Assembly (NCBI GenBank): GCA_028293645.1
Contig: JAQGOK010000091.1
Span: 1-59,784 of the forward strand
From: Chthoniobacter sp.
GTDB lineage: Bacteria > Verrucomicrobiota > Verrucomicrobiia > Chthoniobacterales > Chthoniobacteraceae
DNA length: 59,784 nt
Reading direction: 5' to 3'
Shown: positions 34,585-46,700 of the stretch, in pieces
How the letters are laid out: each line of letters begins with the position of its first letter
How positions within the stretch are numbered: position 1 is the stretch's first letter
Notes under the pieces: generated by a model
What the model was told of the DNA's origin: nothing
Seen by the model: the letters and a program-made list of their open reading frames with translations, nothing else
Database searches by the model: none
Program-made: the position numbers and the translations under genes

Positions 34585-36039
34585 ATGCCCATCCAAACTG
34601 ACAAAGATTTACCCGAAAACGCGCGCACTCTCTGGCTGAAGGCGCTGAGTGCCGTCGAGCTGCGGAACTATGGATATGCCATCTCGCTGATCCAGGCGGT
34701 GCTCAAAGAAGCACCCGCTTTTCTGGAAGGTCGCAAACGTCTGCGCAAGGTCGAGATCACGGCGACCAAGGGGAAGAAGAGCTTCCTTTCGGGTCTTTCC
34801 ACTGCCTCGATGAAAGGCGGCAGCGCAGTCAAAAAAGATCCGATGGCGGCGATGGAGCTGGCGGAAAAGACGCTCGAAACCGACCCGACAAACACGGCGG
34901 CGAACCACTTGCTCAAGGATGCGGCCAAGGCGGCCGGACATCCGGAGATTGCCGCGTTCGCGCTGGAGACTCTGGTCGATGCGAACCCGACGGACACGAA
35001 GTTGATGCATGAGCTCGGCGAGCATTACCTCTCGATGGGCTCGGCGGATAAGGCGGTGGAAGTTTATTCGAAGATCGCCGCGGCAAATCCGAGCGACATG
35101 GTGGCGCTGAAGCGGAGCAAGGACGCGGCGGCGACTGCTTCCATGAAGAGTGGCGGGTGGGAGACGGCGAAGGATTATCGCGACCTGATCAAGAACAAGG
35201 ACGAGGCGGTCTCCCTCGAGCAGAAGGGTCGGGTGGTCAAAGACGCGGACATGATCGATACGCAGCTCGGCGAACTCTACGCAGAGTGGGAGCAGAATCA
35301 GACCAGCGCCGATCTTTCACGCCGGATTGCTCGTCTCTACGAAGACAAGCACGAGATCCAGCCCAACGCCGAGACGCTGGCGAACGCGATCTGGTACTAT
35401 GATCACGCCAACACCATTGTGAACGGCAGCGACCCGGCAGTGGCACGTCGGCTCTCCGATTTGCAGTTCAAGCAGGTCGAACTTCAGTTTAAAGATCAGC
35501 AGGATTACATCACCCAGACAGAGGCATGGCTGGCTGGCGATGGGGCTGACCACGAGGACGCTGAAACTTACCGGCAGGCGCTCGAAGAGGGACGGAAGCG
35601 TCTCGAGGAGCTCACGCAAGAGCGCGCAGCCTTGCAGATTTCCGACGCCAAGAAGCGCGTGGATCGTAACCCGACTGACCTGCAACTGCGTTTCGAATAC
35701 GGCGAGAAGCTGCTCGAGGCCGGCCAGTTCAACGAGGCGATCCCTGAGTTGCAAAAGGCCCGACAGAATCCGAACACGCGGCTGAGGGCGATGAGCCTGC
35801 TCGGCCGATGCTTCGTGCAGAAAGGGATGTTCGATATGGCCGCGGTTCAGTTCAAGAGCGCCGCGAGCGAAATGGTCGCCATGGATACCGTGAAAAAAGA
35901 CACGCTCTATGATCTGGGCCTGGTTTACGAGAAGATGGGGCGCAAAGAAGAGTATCTCCAGTGCATGAAGGACATCATGGAGACAGACTACGGTTACAAG
36001 GACGTCGCGCACCGCGTCGAGAGTTCCTACGGCTCGTAA
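34585..36039 (+). CDS. tetratricopeptide-repeat protein
   Basis: A 484-residue soluble protein made mostly of helical repeats. TPR-type units are visible at about 112-215 (AAGHPEIAAFALETLVDANP, then LGEHYLSMGSADKAVEVYSK) and about 360-460 (YGEKLLEAGQFNEAIPELQK, LLGRCFVQKGMFDMAAVQFK, LGLVYEKMGRKEEYLQCMK). Between them is a charged coiled-coil stretch (about 215-350). There is no signal peptide or membrane segment. The family is conserved in Verrucomicrobia as a hypothetical protein, by my recollection. TPR proteins generally scaffold complexes; no partner can be named. Confidence 0.88.
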   Translation: MPIQTDKDLPENARTLWLKALSAVELRNYGYAISLIQAVLKEAPAFLEGRKRLRKVEITATKGKKSFLSGLSTASMKGGSAVKKDPMAAMELAEKTLETDPTNTAANHLLKDAAKAAGHPEIAAFALETLVDANPTDTKLMHELGEHYLSMGSADKAVEVYSKIAAANPSDMVALKRSKDAAATASMKSGGWETAKDYRDLIKNKDEAVSLEQKGRVVKDADMIDTQLGELYAEWEQNQTSADLSRRIARLYEDKHEIQPNAETLANAIWYYDHANTIVNGSDPAVARRLSDLQFKQVELQFKDQQDYITQTEAWLAGDGADHEDAETYRQALEEGRKRLEELTQERAALQISDAKKRVDRNPTDLQLRFEYGEKLLEAGQFNEAIPELQKARQNPNTRLRAMSLLGRCFVQKGMFDMAAVQFKSAASEMVAMDTVKKDTLYDLGLVYEKMGRKEEYLQCMKDIMETDYGYKDVAHRVESSYGS

Positions 36040-36044
36040 CGGCT

Positions 36045-36064
36045 CGGCGCCAAAGCAGGCGCCG
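36045..36064. terminator. hairpin after the TPR gene
   Basis: CGGCGCC (36045-36051) and GGCGCCG (36058-36064) around an AAAGCA loop, 5 bases after the stop codon. There is no U-tract, so it would be a weak intrinsic terminator at best. Confidence 0.35.
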
Positions 36065-36156
36065 CAGCGTCCTTTGCCACCGGCGATCCACACCTGGCCC
36101 GGCAGGAAGCGAGGCGTATTCCCAGGACATCGTGTCGTTCTCGCACCTTAGCGTGT

Positions 36157-36171
36157 AAGCAGCTGCTGCTT
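36157..36171. promoter_or_regulatory. candidate operator upstream of the MFS gene
   Basis: A perfect 15-base dyad AAGCAGC-T-GCTGCTT ends 16 bases before the transporter's ATG. Dyads of this size at this position are typical repressor sites (GntR or LacI class). No regulator gene is adjacent, so the owner is unknown. Confidence 0.4.
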
Positions 36172-36187
36172 TAAGTCTGTCCGCCCC

Positions 36188-37498
36188 ATGACCCCTCTCT
36201 CCACTGCCGGGTTTCCTGATGAGGAGGCGGTCTATCGGAAGGTTACCTGGCGGATCGTTCCGTTCCTGTTTGTCTGTTACATTGCGGCCTATCTCGACCG
36301 CGTAAACGTCGGCTTCGCGAAGCTTCAGATGCAGGCGGATCTGGCCTTTAGCGACACCGTTTACGGGTTGGGCGCGGGCATCTTCTTCATTGGTTACTTC
36401 TTCTTCGAAGTGCCGAGTAATATTCTGCTGCATAAGGTCGGGGCGCGCGCCTGGATCGCGCGGATCATGATCACTTGGGGATTGATCTCGGCCGCTACGA
36501 TGTTTGTGCAGACCGCCTTTTGGTTCTATCTCCTCCGCTTCTCCCTGGGTGTGGCGGAAGCCGGTTTCTTCCCAGGGGTCATTCTCTACCTCACTTACTG
36601 GTATCCAGCCCGGCGACGCGCGCGGATTGTAGGGCTATTTATGATGGCGATTGCGGTGAGTGGCGTCATTGGAAGCCCGCTCTCAGGCTGGATTATGCAG
36701 CGTTTCGCCGGCTTGAATGGGTGGGCCGGCTGGCAATGGCTTTTCTTACTCGAAGGGCTTCCATCAGTGGTTATCGGTCTGGCCGTGCTCTTCCATCTGG
36801 ATAACAGCATCCGCGAGGCGCGATGGTTGAGCGACCCGGAGAAGCTCATGCTGGAGAGTAATGTCGGACGCGAAGATCAGCTCAAAGCACACCTTCCCCT
36901 GCGCAAGGTTCTTACCCATCCCTCCCTCCTCTTATTAAGCCTGATCTATTTCTGTATCAGCATGGGCCTCTACGGCGTGAGCTTCTGGTTGCCGCAGTTG
37001 GTGAGGAACGCAAGCGTTCACGATCCCTTGCAAATCGGTATGCTGACGGCTCTTCCATATGCCTGCGCTACCTTAAGTATGTGGCTGGTCAGTCGGAGCT
37101 CGGACTTACGGGGCGAGCGTCGCTGGCATTTTGCGCTTTGCGCTTTTGCGGGCGGAATAGGGTTAATCCTTTCGACCGCTTTCGGTCCGCATGTCTGGCT
37201 CGCGCTGCCGGCGCTCGCCCTGGCGACCGCCGGAATCCTCTCGGCATTTCCAATCTTCTGGACAATGCCGACCTCATTTCTGGCCGGGACAGGCGCCGCG
37301 GCAGGGATCGCGCTGGTCAACTCCATTGGCGGGCTTGCTGGTTTTGTAAGTCCTTACCTGGTTGGGTGGATTCGGGACACCACCAAGAGTTTGGATCCAG
37401 GGCTCTATGTTATTGCGGGCAGCTTATTCACAGGCGCCGTGTTGGTCCTCCGTTTCGTTCCAGCCCATTTGGCGGCGAAGGCACCTCCGCATCCGTGA
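36188..37498 (+). CDS. MFS transporter, anion:cation symporter (ACS) type
   Basis: A 436-residue transporter with 12 predicted helices. The N-terminal signature (WRIVPFLFVCYIAAYLDRVN followed by VGFAKLQM) and LRFSLGVAEAGFFPGVILYL identify the ACS branch, which imports organic anions such as phthalate, tartrate or hexuronates with protons. The central loop (LSDPEKLMLESNVGREDQLK) is cytoplasmic. The specific substrate cannot be told. It stands alone with its own candidate operator, and its codon use and G+C look slightly lower than those of its neighbours. Confidence 0.92.
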   Translation: MTPLSTAGFPDEEAVYRKVTWRIVPFLFVCYIAAYLDRVNVGFAKLQMQADLAFSDTVYGLGAGIFFIGYFFFEVPSNILLHKVGARAWIARIMITWGLISAATMFVQTAFWFYLLRFSLGVAEAGFFPGVILYLTYWYPARRRARIVGLFMMAIAVSGVIGSPLSGWIMQRFAGLNGWAGWQWLFLLEGLPSVVIGLAVLFHLDNSIREARWLSDPEKLMLESNVGREDQLKAHLPLRKVLTHPSLLLLSLIYFCISMGLYGVSFWLPQLVRNASVHDPLQIGMLTALPYACATLSMWLVSRSSDLRGERRWHFALCAFAGGIGLILSTAFGPHVWLALPALALATAGILSAFPIFWTMPTSFLAGTGAAAGIALVNSIGGLAGFVSPYLVGWIRDTTKSLDPGLYVIAGSLFTGAVLVLRFVPAHLAAKAPPHP

Positions 37499-37641
37499 TC
37501 CTGCGCTTTGCGGAGCAGCGAAACGTCCCTCGATTTCCCGAAAAGTGAGACAATGACGCTTCAAAGCGATCGACCTTGGACGCGATCCCCAGCGCGTTTT
37601 CCTCTTCCCCATGAAATGCGCGGCGCGGCGGCGTCCAGCCG

Positions 37642-37670
37642 TTGACAGGCAGGGAGATAAAAACTATTCC
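37642..37670 (+). promoter_or_regulatory. candidate promoter of the first giant gene
   Basis: A perfect -35 TTGACA (37642-37647) and a weak -10 TATTCC (37665-37670) with 17-base spacing, giving an RNA start about 45 bases before the ATG at 37720. The surrounding gap 37499-37719 holds no other feature that I can see. Confidence 0.42.
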
Positions 37671-37719
37671 AGCTGTGCGCTGCTGCACCGGCGGTGCCTT
37701 CCAACTCCGTCTCCCCCCT

Positions 37720-40700
37720 ATGAACAAGCTTCCTCTTGCGTTCCCCCGTCCGCGTCCACTCGCCCGGTCTCTGGCATGTTTTCGCTCCCGCAAAGCGATG
37801 CTCGCCGCGCTCGCTCTCGCTGGCAGCGTTGGCGCTCAGGGACAGGTCGTCTGGCATGGTGATTCCGCCAATGGCCTGCCTGGCGACGGAATCCTTTGGA
37901 CGAACCCATTGAATTGGTCCACCGACACGCTGCCGCTGCCCACTGACGACGTTTTGTTCGGCAACGGGACGGTCGGCACGATCCGGCTCAACGGCTCGCA
38001 ATCCATCAACAGTCTGAGCTTCGACAAGGCCTTCACGCTCGGGGTTTATGGCTCGGCAGACGTTCTGACCAACGCGAGTGGCTTGGTGACGGTGCTGCCC
38101 AACCAGCTGGCGACGATCCATTCCCGCTACAGTTCGATTTCGGGACTGAGTCTAAGCGGTGGCGGCACCTTGCTGCTCACCAACCCGAAAAACAACCTCT
38201 CCACTGGGCCGGTCACGGTCGAGGGCACCGGGACGACGCTGATGGTGGACTTGGGGGGCTTTCGTCCGCAGGTAAATGGAACGGGGGGAGCGCAGTCGAA
38301 CAGCCGCCAGAACGGACCCGTGCTGGGGGCGGGCACAGCGTTGCGGACCATAAACCTGCAGGATGGCGGTGAGTTCAAGCTCATTGGCGGCGGCGCAAAT
38401 CCGGACGGCACGACCTTTGGGTTCAATTTCGCAAGCGGGCTCGGCACGCTGAACGTTGCTTCCGCTTTTCAGCAGGTGAACCTGGATGATGCAGGGCAAT
38501 TGGCGGGCTTCGGAGACATGGTCAAGGCCGGCAAAGGACGGTTAACGCTCGGCGGACAGGATTATAACTACTCCGGAAACGTCATCATCAACGGAGGCAT
38601 TCTGGACCTGAACCGCACGGTGGCGGTGGACGATCCCACGGTGACGGACCCGCTCGTTACGATTACGCGCTTCTCGTCGATCGCCGGCACTCTTCAGGGC
38701 AACACCACGAACACGCTGACGATCAATGGGGGCGGCACCCTGATGCTCAACGCGGGCGCCGGCCAGTTCGACGCGGCAAATGTCATCGCGAACGATGGTG
38801 CGATCATCGGCGTTCAAGGTGCCGATCTGGAGATGGGTCTGCGGATCAATACCGGTGAAAACAAGCTCACCATCAACGGCACGGTGAAGATCTTGGGCCG
38901 CGACCTCTTTACCACCCAAACCCAGCGTCTTCCGCGGCTTCATTCAGACCTGCTGGGCTCCGGGACCCTGGAGCTGTTACCCAGCACACAGGCCGGCAGC
39001 AACTCGCGTTTAGTCATCCAACGCGCAACGGCGGGCTCTACGTTCACGGGCACTTTCCGCCTGCTCGAGAACATGTCGCTGGAGGCGAATCCGCGCTTCA
39101 ATGCGACAATCGATACCGGGAAATTGCTCGCAGGGGGCGACGTTGAATTCGCGGGTTGGGGCAGCACGCTCGATGTGCGCGACAGCACCGCGACAACTTC
39201 CGTCTTCGACTACAAAGCAAACGAAGTGACGGTGACCTCGGCCCAGGCAGGGGCTGTGAACATCATCGCGCCGATTCGGGGGACAGCAGCGACTGGGACG
39301 GGGCATCTGTTCAATTTCGGCACGCTGACGATGGGCAGTCATCGGCTCGCCATCGGCGGCAACAACAGCTACCAGACCGGCTTTGCGGACACGTCCAGAA
39401 TCACTGGCAACGCGGTGATTGAAATGCGGTCAGACAACTCGCCGCTGGTCTTTTCCAATGTCGCGGCCATCTCTGAAGACGCGGCCGGTCGGAGCCTTAC
39501 GGTGGTCAAGACGGGCACCGGCAACTCCGCAGCGCGCGATGTGATCAGCGGCGGCACGATCAGCCTTTCCGCTCTGGAGGTCTCGACCGGCACGCTGCAA
39601 CTGCGTGGAGCAAGCGGGGCCATCACCACCGGTTTCGCCGGTGCCCCCCCGACCATCACGATCAATGGCGGCGCCAACAACTTCACCAATGGTCTGCCAA
39701 CTCAGGGATTGCTGAACCTCGACAGCAATACCGGGCATGCGGTCGGCGCAACCACCGAGATCGCTCCTGGGAACAACAACGATCGCATCGTCGATTCGGC
39801 GGTGCTGAATCTGCGTTCGAACTCGATCCTCCGCCTGACTTCACAAACGGGCGCGCAGACCACGGAAACGATTGGCACGACCAACGTCAGCGGCCATGCA
39901 GTTCTGGACGTCCTCAAGAATGGCACCGCGCCCGCACCTGTCGCGCTGACTCTGACCACGCTCGCCATGGGAGCAAACGCGACGGCGAACTTCACTGGTG
40001 GGACGACGCTCGGGACTGCGGGTGCGGACACCGCGCGCATCGTGCTGCCCGGGACCGCGACCGGTTTCATGCCCAGCCAGTTCCATTCGGGCAACGAGTG
40101 GGCCAAATACGACGGCACCGTAGATACCGGATTCCAGCGCGGCGTCAGTCCGTTTGCCGCGACCGACTATACGATCAATACGACGGAAGACACCTGGGCC
40201 GTCGGCCAGCAGATCAAACAAAACGGGGCGACGCTCCCCGTCCTCACTGCAAACCGCACCGCGGACCGGTTCAACTTCCAGACTACGCCCGCCAATGCGT
40301 CGCTGGATCTTGCCAGCTTCGTCCTCACGGTCGCTCAAGGAGGCGTTCTCACCTCCAACACCACCACCGGAATCGTGGACGGCTTCACTGGGACCGCGCC
40401 GAGCGGCACCGCGGGCATCACCTCCAGCACTCCGCAACTTTACGTCCACAACAACGCCCAGTTTGACATCCGCACTCCGGTGACTGGCGCGATCGACTTC
40501 GTGAAGAGCGGCACCGCTACGCTGCGCCTGATCCACCATCAGTTGGCGGTCGGCGGCATCGCTGCGGCCATCCCCCCGTTTACGGATCCAAGCTGGACGA
40601 GCACCTTGACCGGCAATTGGATCGTGAACGATGGCCGCTTTGAGGTGCATCGCGGCCAGTTCCTCGGTGGTCGGCCGGTCGTCCTCAATGGCGGTCATTT

Positions 40701-43700
40701 TGAGATCAACGAGCCCGTCTCCAACGCGAACGCGGACAGCATCATCCCGGGTTGGGGCAACAACATTGTCGTCAATGGCAATGCTACGGTGGCCACCGAC
40801 GATAACGCGGAATCGTCTGACCCGAGCACGGGCGATCGGGCATTGGTCAAGCTGGGTTCGCTGACGATCAACAACGGCTCGACGCTCGGCATCAGCGCCT
40901 TCAGCGAGCAGGACATCGCCTTCATGGGCGGGGCGACTCTGAATGGGAAAGCGACGATCAACACTGGCATCGGGCGCGGTAATGCCAACCAGGCGAATAT
41001 CATCAACGGCGTCCTCGCGGGCAGCGGCTTCGACATGGTGGGCTACAACGGATCGGCCGCGGTGATCCTGGGCGGCACCCAGAGCGACACGGCCCCGAAT
41101 ACCTACAACGGTGCTCTCACCGTCTATGCCGGCACTCTCCGGCTCAACAAAGCCAATGGCGTCACCGCCATCACTGACGGCGCTGCCGCGGAGGATGTGG
41201 TGATCAATGGCGGCGCACTGTTCTGGGGTCCGGGGCAGCATGGCGATCTTGCGACGACGAACAGCATCGGCGTCGCCAACAACGGGCTTCTCGGCATCGC
41301 CGCGACTTCCCCGACGGCAATCCGGAACGCGGGCAGAGACCAAATTGCCGATACCGCGACCATCACGCTCCTGGCGGGCACCATCGGTGAGACGGATCGT
41401 TTCAATAACGAAAAGTGGGGCACGCTGAATCAAAAGAACGGCACCCTCAACGTCGGCCTTGGCACCTTGGAAGTGGACGTGGCGAACGTCACCGGTGGAG
41501 CGTTCAACCTCAACAACAGTGGAACCTTCAAGGCCGGCACGCTGAACCTGCTGCCCGGCGCTTATAACCCAAGCGTCACCACCGGCATCGGGGGTGATCC
41601 GACGAGGATGTCCACTCTGGAGATCGGTGCGGGCGGGCTCAATATGACCGGCCAGAACATCATCGTCGGCGGCGGCAGCAACGGTTCGGTTGCGGGCGCA
41701 GGCGCGGTGGTCAGGCTCGGCGGCAACGTCACCTCGGTGTACAATCCGCTGCTCGGGAACTCGGCCACCCAGGGTATCTTCATCCAGATCGGCAACTCGT
41801 TCCGCGAGCTCGGCAACTCCAGGATCGATCTCGCGGGAGGGAACCGCACCTTCACCATCGGTGAAGACGTACAATTCTTCCTTACCGCTCCGGTCATCAA
41901 TGGTGGGATCGTGAAGGATGGTCTCGGCACCCTGATTCTCCAGCCGCACCAAGGGAGTAGCTTCGCCGGCGCGATCACGATCAACAGCGGTGTCGTCGCG
42001 GGGCGCGCCAATAACGCCTTTGGCACCAGCGCAGGCGGGGTGACGGTTGGTTCCGGTGGCACTGCGAAGCTCGAGGGTAGCTGGACGCACGGGGACAACT
42101 TCACGATTAGCGGCCCAGGCGCGCTCATCCCCGGCACAACTTTAGTGCGCGAACTCGGCGCGTTGGTCAGCGAGTCGGGTAAGAGTCAGATCGCAGGGGC
42201 CGTTTCGCTTTCAGCAGATGCGACGATCGCATCGCACGGCGTCATGAACCCATCGGCGACACCCAGCGCGGGCGCTGGTTTCTGGACGAGCGATCTTACC
42301 CTGGAAAACCTGGCGGGCGTCACCGGGACCGGCACGCTGACGCTCTCCGGAAGCGGAAATGGAACGATCGAGGGCGGCCTGAACACCATCGCCGGAGGAC
42401 TGGACAAAATCGGCATTGGCCGCTGGATCATCAAACGCGCGGGCAGCTTCACGGGAGCAACTTCGGTCGGTGCCGGCCGGCTGCGGATCACCCACGGTGG
42501 CGCCCTCGGCGCGACGACTGCGGGAACAACCGTTTTCGGAGGCGCAACTCTGGAAGTGGCTGATGGAATTACGGTGGGCGAACCGCTCACGCTCAACGGC
42601 ATCGGAGTGGAGGCAAGCAGCGGGGCGCTGGCCAACCTCTCCGGCAGCAATACATACAGTGGTGGGATCACCCTTCAGACCGACTCGACGATCAGCTCGC
42701 GCAGCGGCAACCTCGTGTTGAGCGGTGGAGTCGCCAGCGGCCAGAATCGCAACCTCACGCTGATCGGTGCCGGCAATGGCAGTGTCTCGGGTTCAATTTC
42801 ACTCGGCAGCGGCGGCGTGACCAAGAGCGGCACCGGCACCTGGTCTTTCGGCGGCACGAACACATACGGTGGCCCGACGACGATCGCCGGCGGCACCCTG
42901 CTCCTCGACTACACGGCGAACAACGGCAGCAAGCTTGCCAGCAGCGCTCCCGTGTTTCTCAACGGCGGCGATCTGAATGTTCAGGGTAATGCAGCGGCGA
43001 ATACTGTGCAGGCCATCGGGGGCCTGAGCCTCTCGACTGGTGGCGGCACGGTGCAGGTGACGAATGGCGCGGGCCGCACCGCCACGTTAAACGTGGGCGG
43101 CATCACACAAGTCGTGGACCCAACCACCTTGCGGCCGATGCCAGGAGCGACGGTGAACTTCGTCGTCCCGAGCAGTGGCGCGATCAGCACCAGTTCCACT
43201 CTCACGAATGGAATCCTCGGCGGCTATGCCACCGTCGGGCAGGATTGGGCCACCAAGACCGGGACTGACGTGGGGCCATTCACGGCCTACCAGCCCCTGG
43301 ATCCGACCGGCGTGGCGGGTGCCACAAGTAATTCACGGCTGAGCGCGCCCGCCACGTTGTCGAGCTTCGTGACCACCAACTCACTGAAGATCGACGGCAG
43401 CCAGGAGCTGACGATGGGCTTCAACGGACTCGTGCTCTCTTCGGGAGGCCTGCTCCTCGGCGGCAACGCTGCCACCAGCGCACGAATCACCAGCGCCGGC
43501 GGCAACATTTCCGGTGCGACGGGCGACGATGAGCTCTTCATCCACACGGCCGCCGGGACTTTGGAAATCGCGGCACCGCTGGTTGGTTTCGGCAGTGCCA
43601 GTGTGACGAAGACCGGAGCTGGCACCCTCTTCGTGCGCAATAACGGCAGCACCGGTTACACGGGCTCCGTGAACGTCAACGGCGGCACGTTCACCATCAA

Positions 43701-46700
43701 TGGTCTGGGTGGCACGCACCCGACGGCCTTGGGGGCGCAAAGCGGTAATCGCAACGTCAACGTCAACGGCGCCACGCTCCGCGTCATCGGCGGTTACGAT
43801 CTGAACATCTCGGGCGGACAGATGCAAATGGTGATCGGTGCGTCCGGAGCCACGATCCGGCAGGAATTCGGCGGCTATTACAACGACAGCGACGGCGGCT
43901 TCTGGATGAACGACGCAGGACAGTTCTCCGGCACTGGTGACGTGACGCTGACCGGGGGCGGCCGGTTCCGGATCGATAACAACTACAGCGCTTTCACCGG
44001 CAACGTGACGGTGGACGCGAGCGTGCTCCGCGTGAACAACATCAACTCGATCGGCGGGCGGGCTGACCAGACCATCACGCTGAAGGCCAACAGCACGCTC
44101 ATCTCCGAGGCCGGTTCCAACCAGCAGTTCGCCGGCGTTCCGAACAACCTCGTGCTGGAAGGTTCAGCAAGCCTTGTGGCACAGAACGGCACCCGTTCCT
44201 TTACCGGCAACGTTCAGCTCAACGGCAGAAACACGATCTACCTGGTTGATCGCGACCCGCTCTCAACCACCGGCACGCAACGCGACCTCCACCTCATGGG
44301 GCGCATCTCTGGCGCGGGCGTGACGCTGGACGTCATCGGCGGGAGCGTCAGCAATCCGCTCTACCTGAGCGACAGCTCCAACGACTTCACCGGTACCATC
44401 AACCTCGCCACCAACACCACGCTCGAAGCGCGCCAGATGGGTTCGCTCGGGCAGAATGCGGGAGACGTGACGGTGAACCTGAACGGCACCAACTCCCGCC
44501 TACTGCTGCGGCATTGGCAGAACGCCGACTTCAACGCCAACGTGATCGTCAACGACACGGCAGAGATCAACTCAGACCGCCTGATAAACTTTGGCGGCGG
44601 CAGTGGACAACTGCTTAGCATTAACAACCTGACGGTGAACGGCGGGCAAATCCTTCAGTTTGGGGGCGGCAATTCCTACGTCACGCAAGTGAAGGGCACC
44701 GCGAGGTTCGCAGCCAGCCCTGTGATTAACGCCACGAGCAACGTGTTGTTTGAGAACGGAATGCGCTTCACTGGGGCGACCAACTCTCTTGAAAAGCGCG
44801 GAGGCGGCGCGCTGATCCTGCGCGGTTCTGCCGACCATACGGGAAACACGTTGATCCAGGGCGGTGTGATCGACCTTCGCGGCGCAAATGGCGCGCTGGC
44901 AGGGACCACGAAGGTTGAGTTCCGGGGTGGCGAACTGCGCGTTGAAAACAGTGAAGCGGTAAACACCAACCGTATCGCCTCGGTGACGCAACTCGTTCTC
45001 GGCGGCGGCACTCTCAGAATCAACGGGGAGCAGAATACGAACTTCACGAATGTGACTGCTCCGGCAGGCAACACGGTGGTGGCTTACAACCCGCCGAGTC
45101 TTACAACGGTAGCTGCGCCCCTGGCGCTCGGCTCCGCCGGGACGCCGTTCAGCCGCTCCCTCGGTGCCACGGTGCAGATTCAGTCGCAGGAGGACATCGG
45201 CGTGGCTGTCGGCACGACAACGCTTGGCGCGTCGCGTGTCTCCCCGCGCATTGTTCTTGGCGGCCAGACGGATGTGACAGGCAACGCCGTGCTGCCGGGC
45301 GTCTTCGGCAATGGCAACCTCGATTTTGTGCAATACGACGGCACCACGCTGGACGGAGGTCAGCCGCTCGGTATCCGCGAGTTCCGGAACGCGGGAACGG
45401 CAGGCACACCGGTTTACGTCAACGACGAAGCGGAGGCGGGCTGGACCGACACGGATGTCGCCCGGATAGGGACCACCACGATGCGGACGCTCACTCTGAA
45501 CCGTGCTCTGGAGGCGTTGAAGGTTGAGGCTGCAGTGACCATTGCACTCGCCGCATTCAACCTGCGAGTCGAGAACGGCATTCTTGCAGTCAACAACGCG
45601 GTGACGATCAGCAACACAAGCGGCGTTCTCACGGCGGGCGTCGCCACGCCAGAGGCCACTTCACCGGTGGCGGAACTCTTCATGGGAGGCAACAACACGC
45701 TGACGGTTTCTGCGCGAGTTGCGGACAACGTCGGTGCAACGAGCACTCAGAAAGTTGCCCTCGTCAAGACAGGCTCCGGCACGGTGGCGGTGAGCAATAC
45801 CAGCAACAGCTTCACGGGCGGTGTTTATCTGAACAGCGGGCAGATCAACGTGAACAACACCGGCACCCTCGGGGCGGCCAGCAATACCATCACCATGGCA
45901 GGAGGCACGCTGAACATGTTTGCCGGCAGCAACAACAGCGGGGTGGATCTCGGAAACTTTGGCCAGAATGTGAAGGTCACATCGAATAATTCCGTGATCA
46001 TCCTGGATAACGGGTCGGTCCCGAGTGGGACACTTGGCACCAATAACCTATACACGATGGGCAGCCTCGCCATCGAGGGCCCTTACACGCTCGGCATCCG
46101 TGGCTTCGATGCCATGGACATGAACTTCACTGGCGCGACCTTCACCGGCACGCCGACCATTGATCTCCCGCAAGCCGGCAGCGGCAGCAATCCGAATAGC
46201 GCGCCAAGCATCGTGCAAATCGGCGGCGTAATCAGCGGCTCAGGTTTCTATGTGAACTCCAGTGGCAACACGGACAACTCGGCCGCCACGCTTCGCATTG
46301 GCAGCGGCAGCGCGGATACCGCATCCAACACCTACACAGGCAAGCTGATCACCCTGTTTGGAAGCAACAACGACGACGTTTTTGTCGAACTGAACAAGGC
46401 TCCGGGAACCACGGCAGTACCGGGTGACATCGAAATGAATGGCGCCCACGTGCGACTGCTTGCCGACAATCAAATCGCCGACACCAGCAACATCGTCGTC
46501 AATCAGGGCATCATTAACTTCAACGGCTTCGCGGACACGGTCGGCAGTATCACGATGCGCGGCGGCAAGCTGGGCACGGGGGCGAATGCTGCGGCGGGCG
46601 GAGCAACGATCGCCGGCGATGCAGTCGTGAGCGGCAACAGCCAGTTCGTCGATTCCAACGGCTTCACGGTCAACACCGATGGCGCGATAACGGTGCAGGG

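Noticed and set aside
37642-37719. Extra N-terminus for the first giant protein starting at a TTG
   Set aside because: The TTG is part of a TTGACA promoter-like box, and the added residues contain two adjacent Cys and no signal-peptide pattern; the ATG at 37720 is followed by a proper export signal.
39841-42090. A 749-codon open frame antisense to the first giant gene, and a similar one at 46240-47982
   Set aside because: Composition is Arg/Ala/Gly/Asp-rich without domain or hydrophobic-core pattern. Long antisense frames are expected opposite Gly/Thr/Asn repeats in high-G+C DNA, and the sense frame has clear family features and a PEP-CTERM end.
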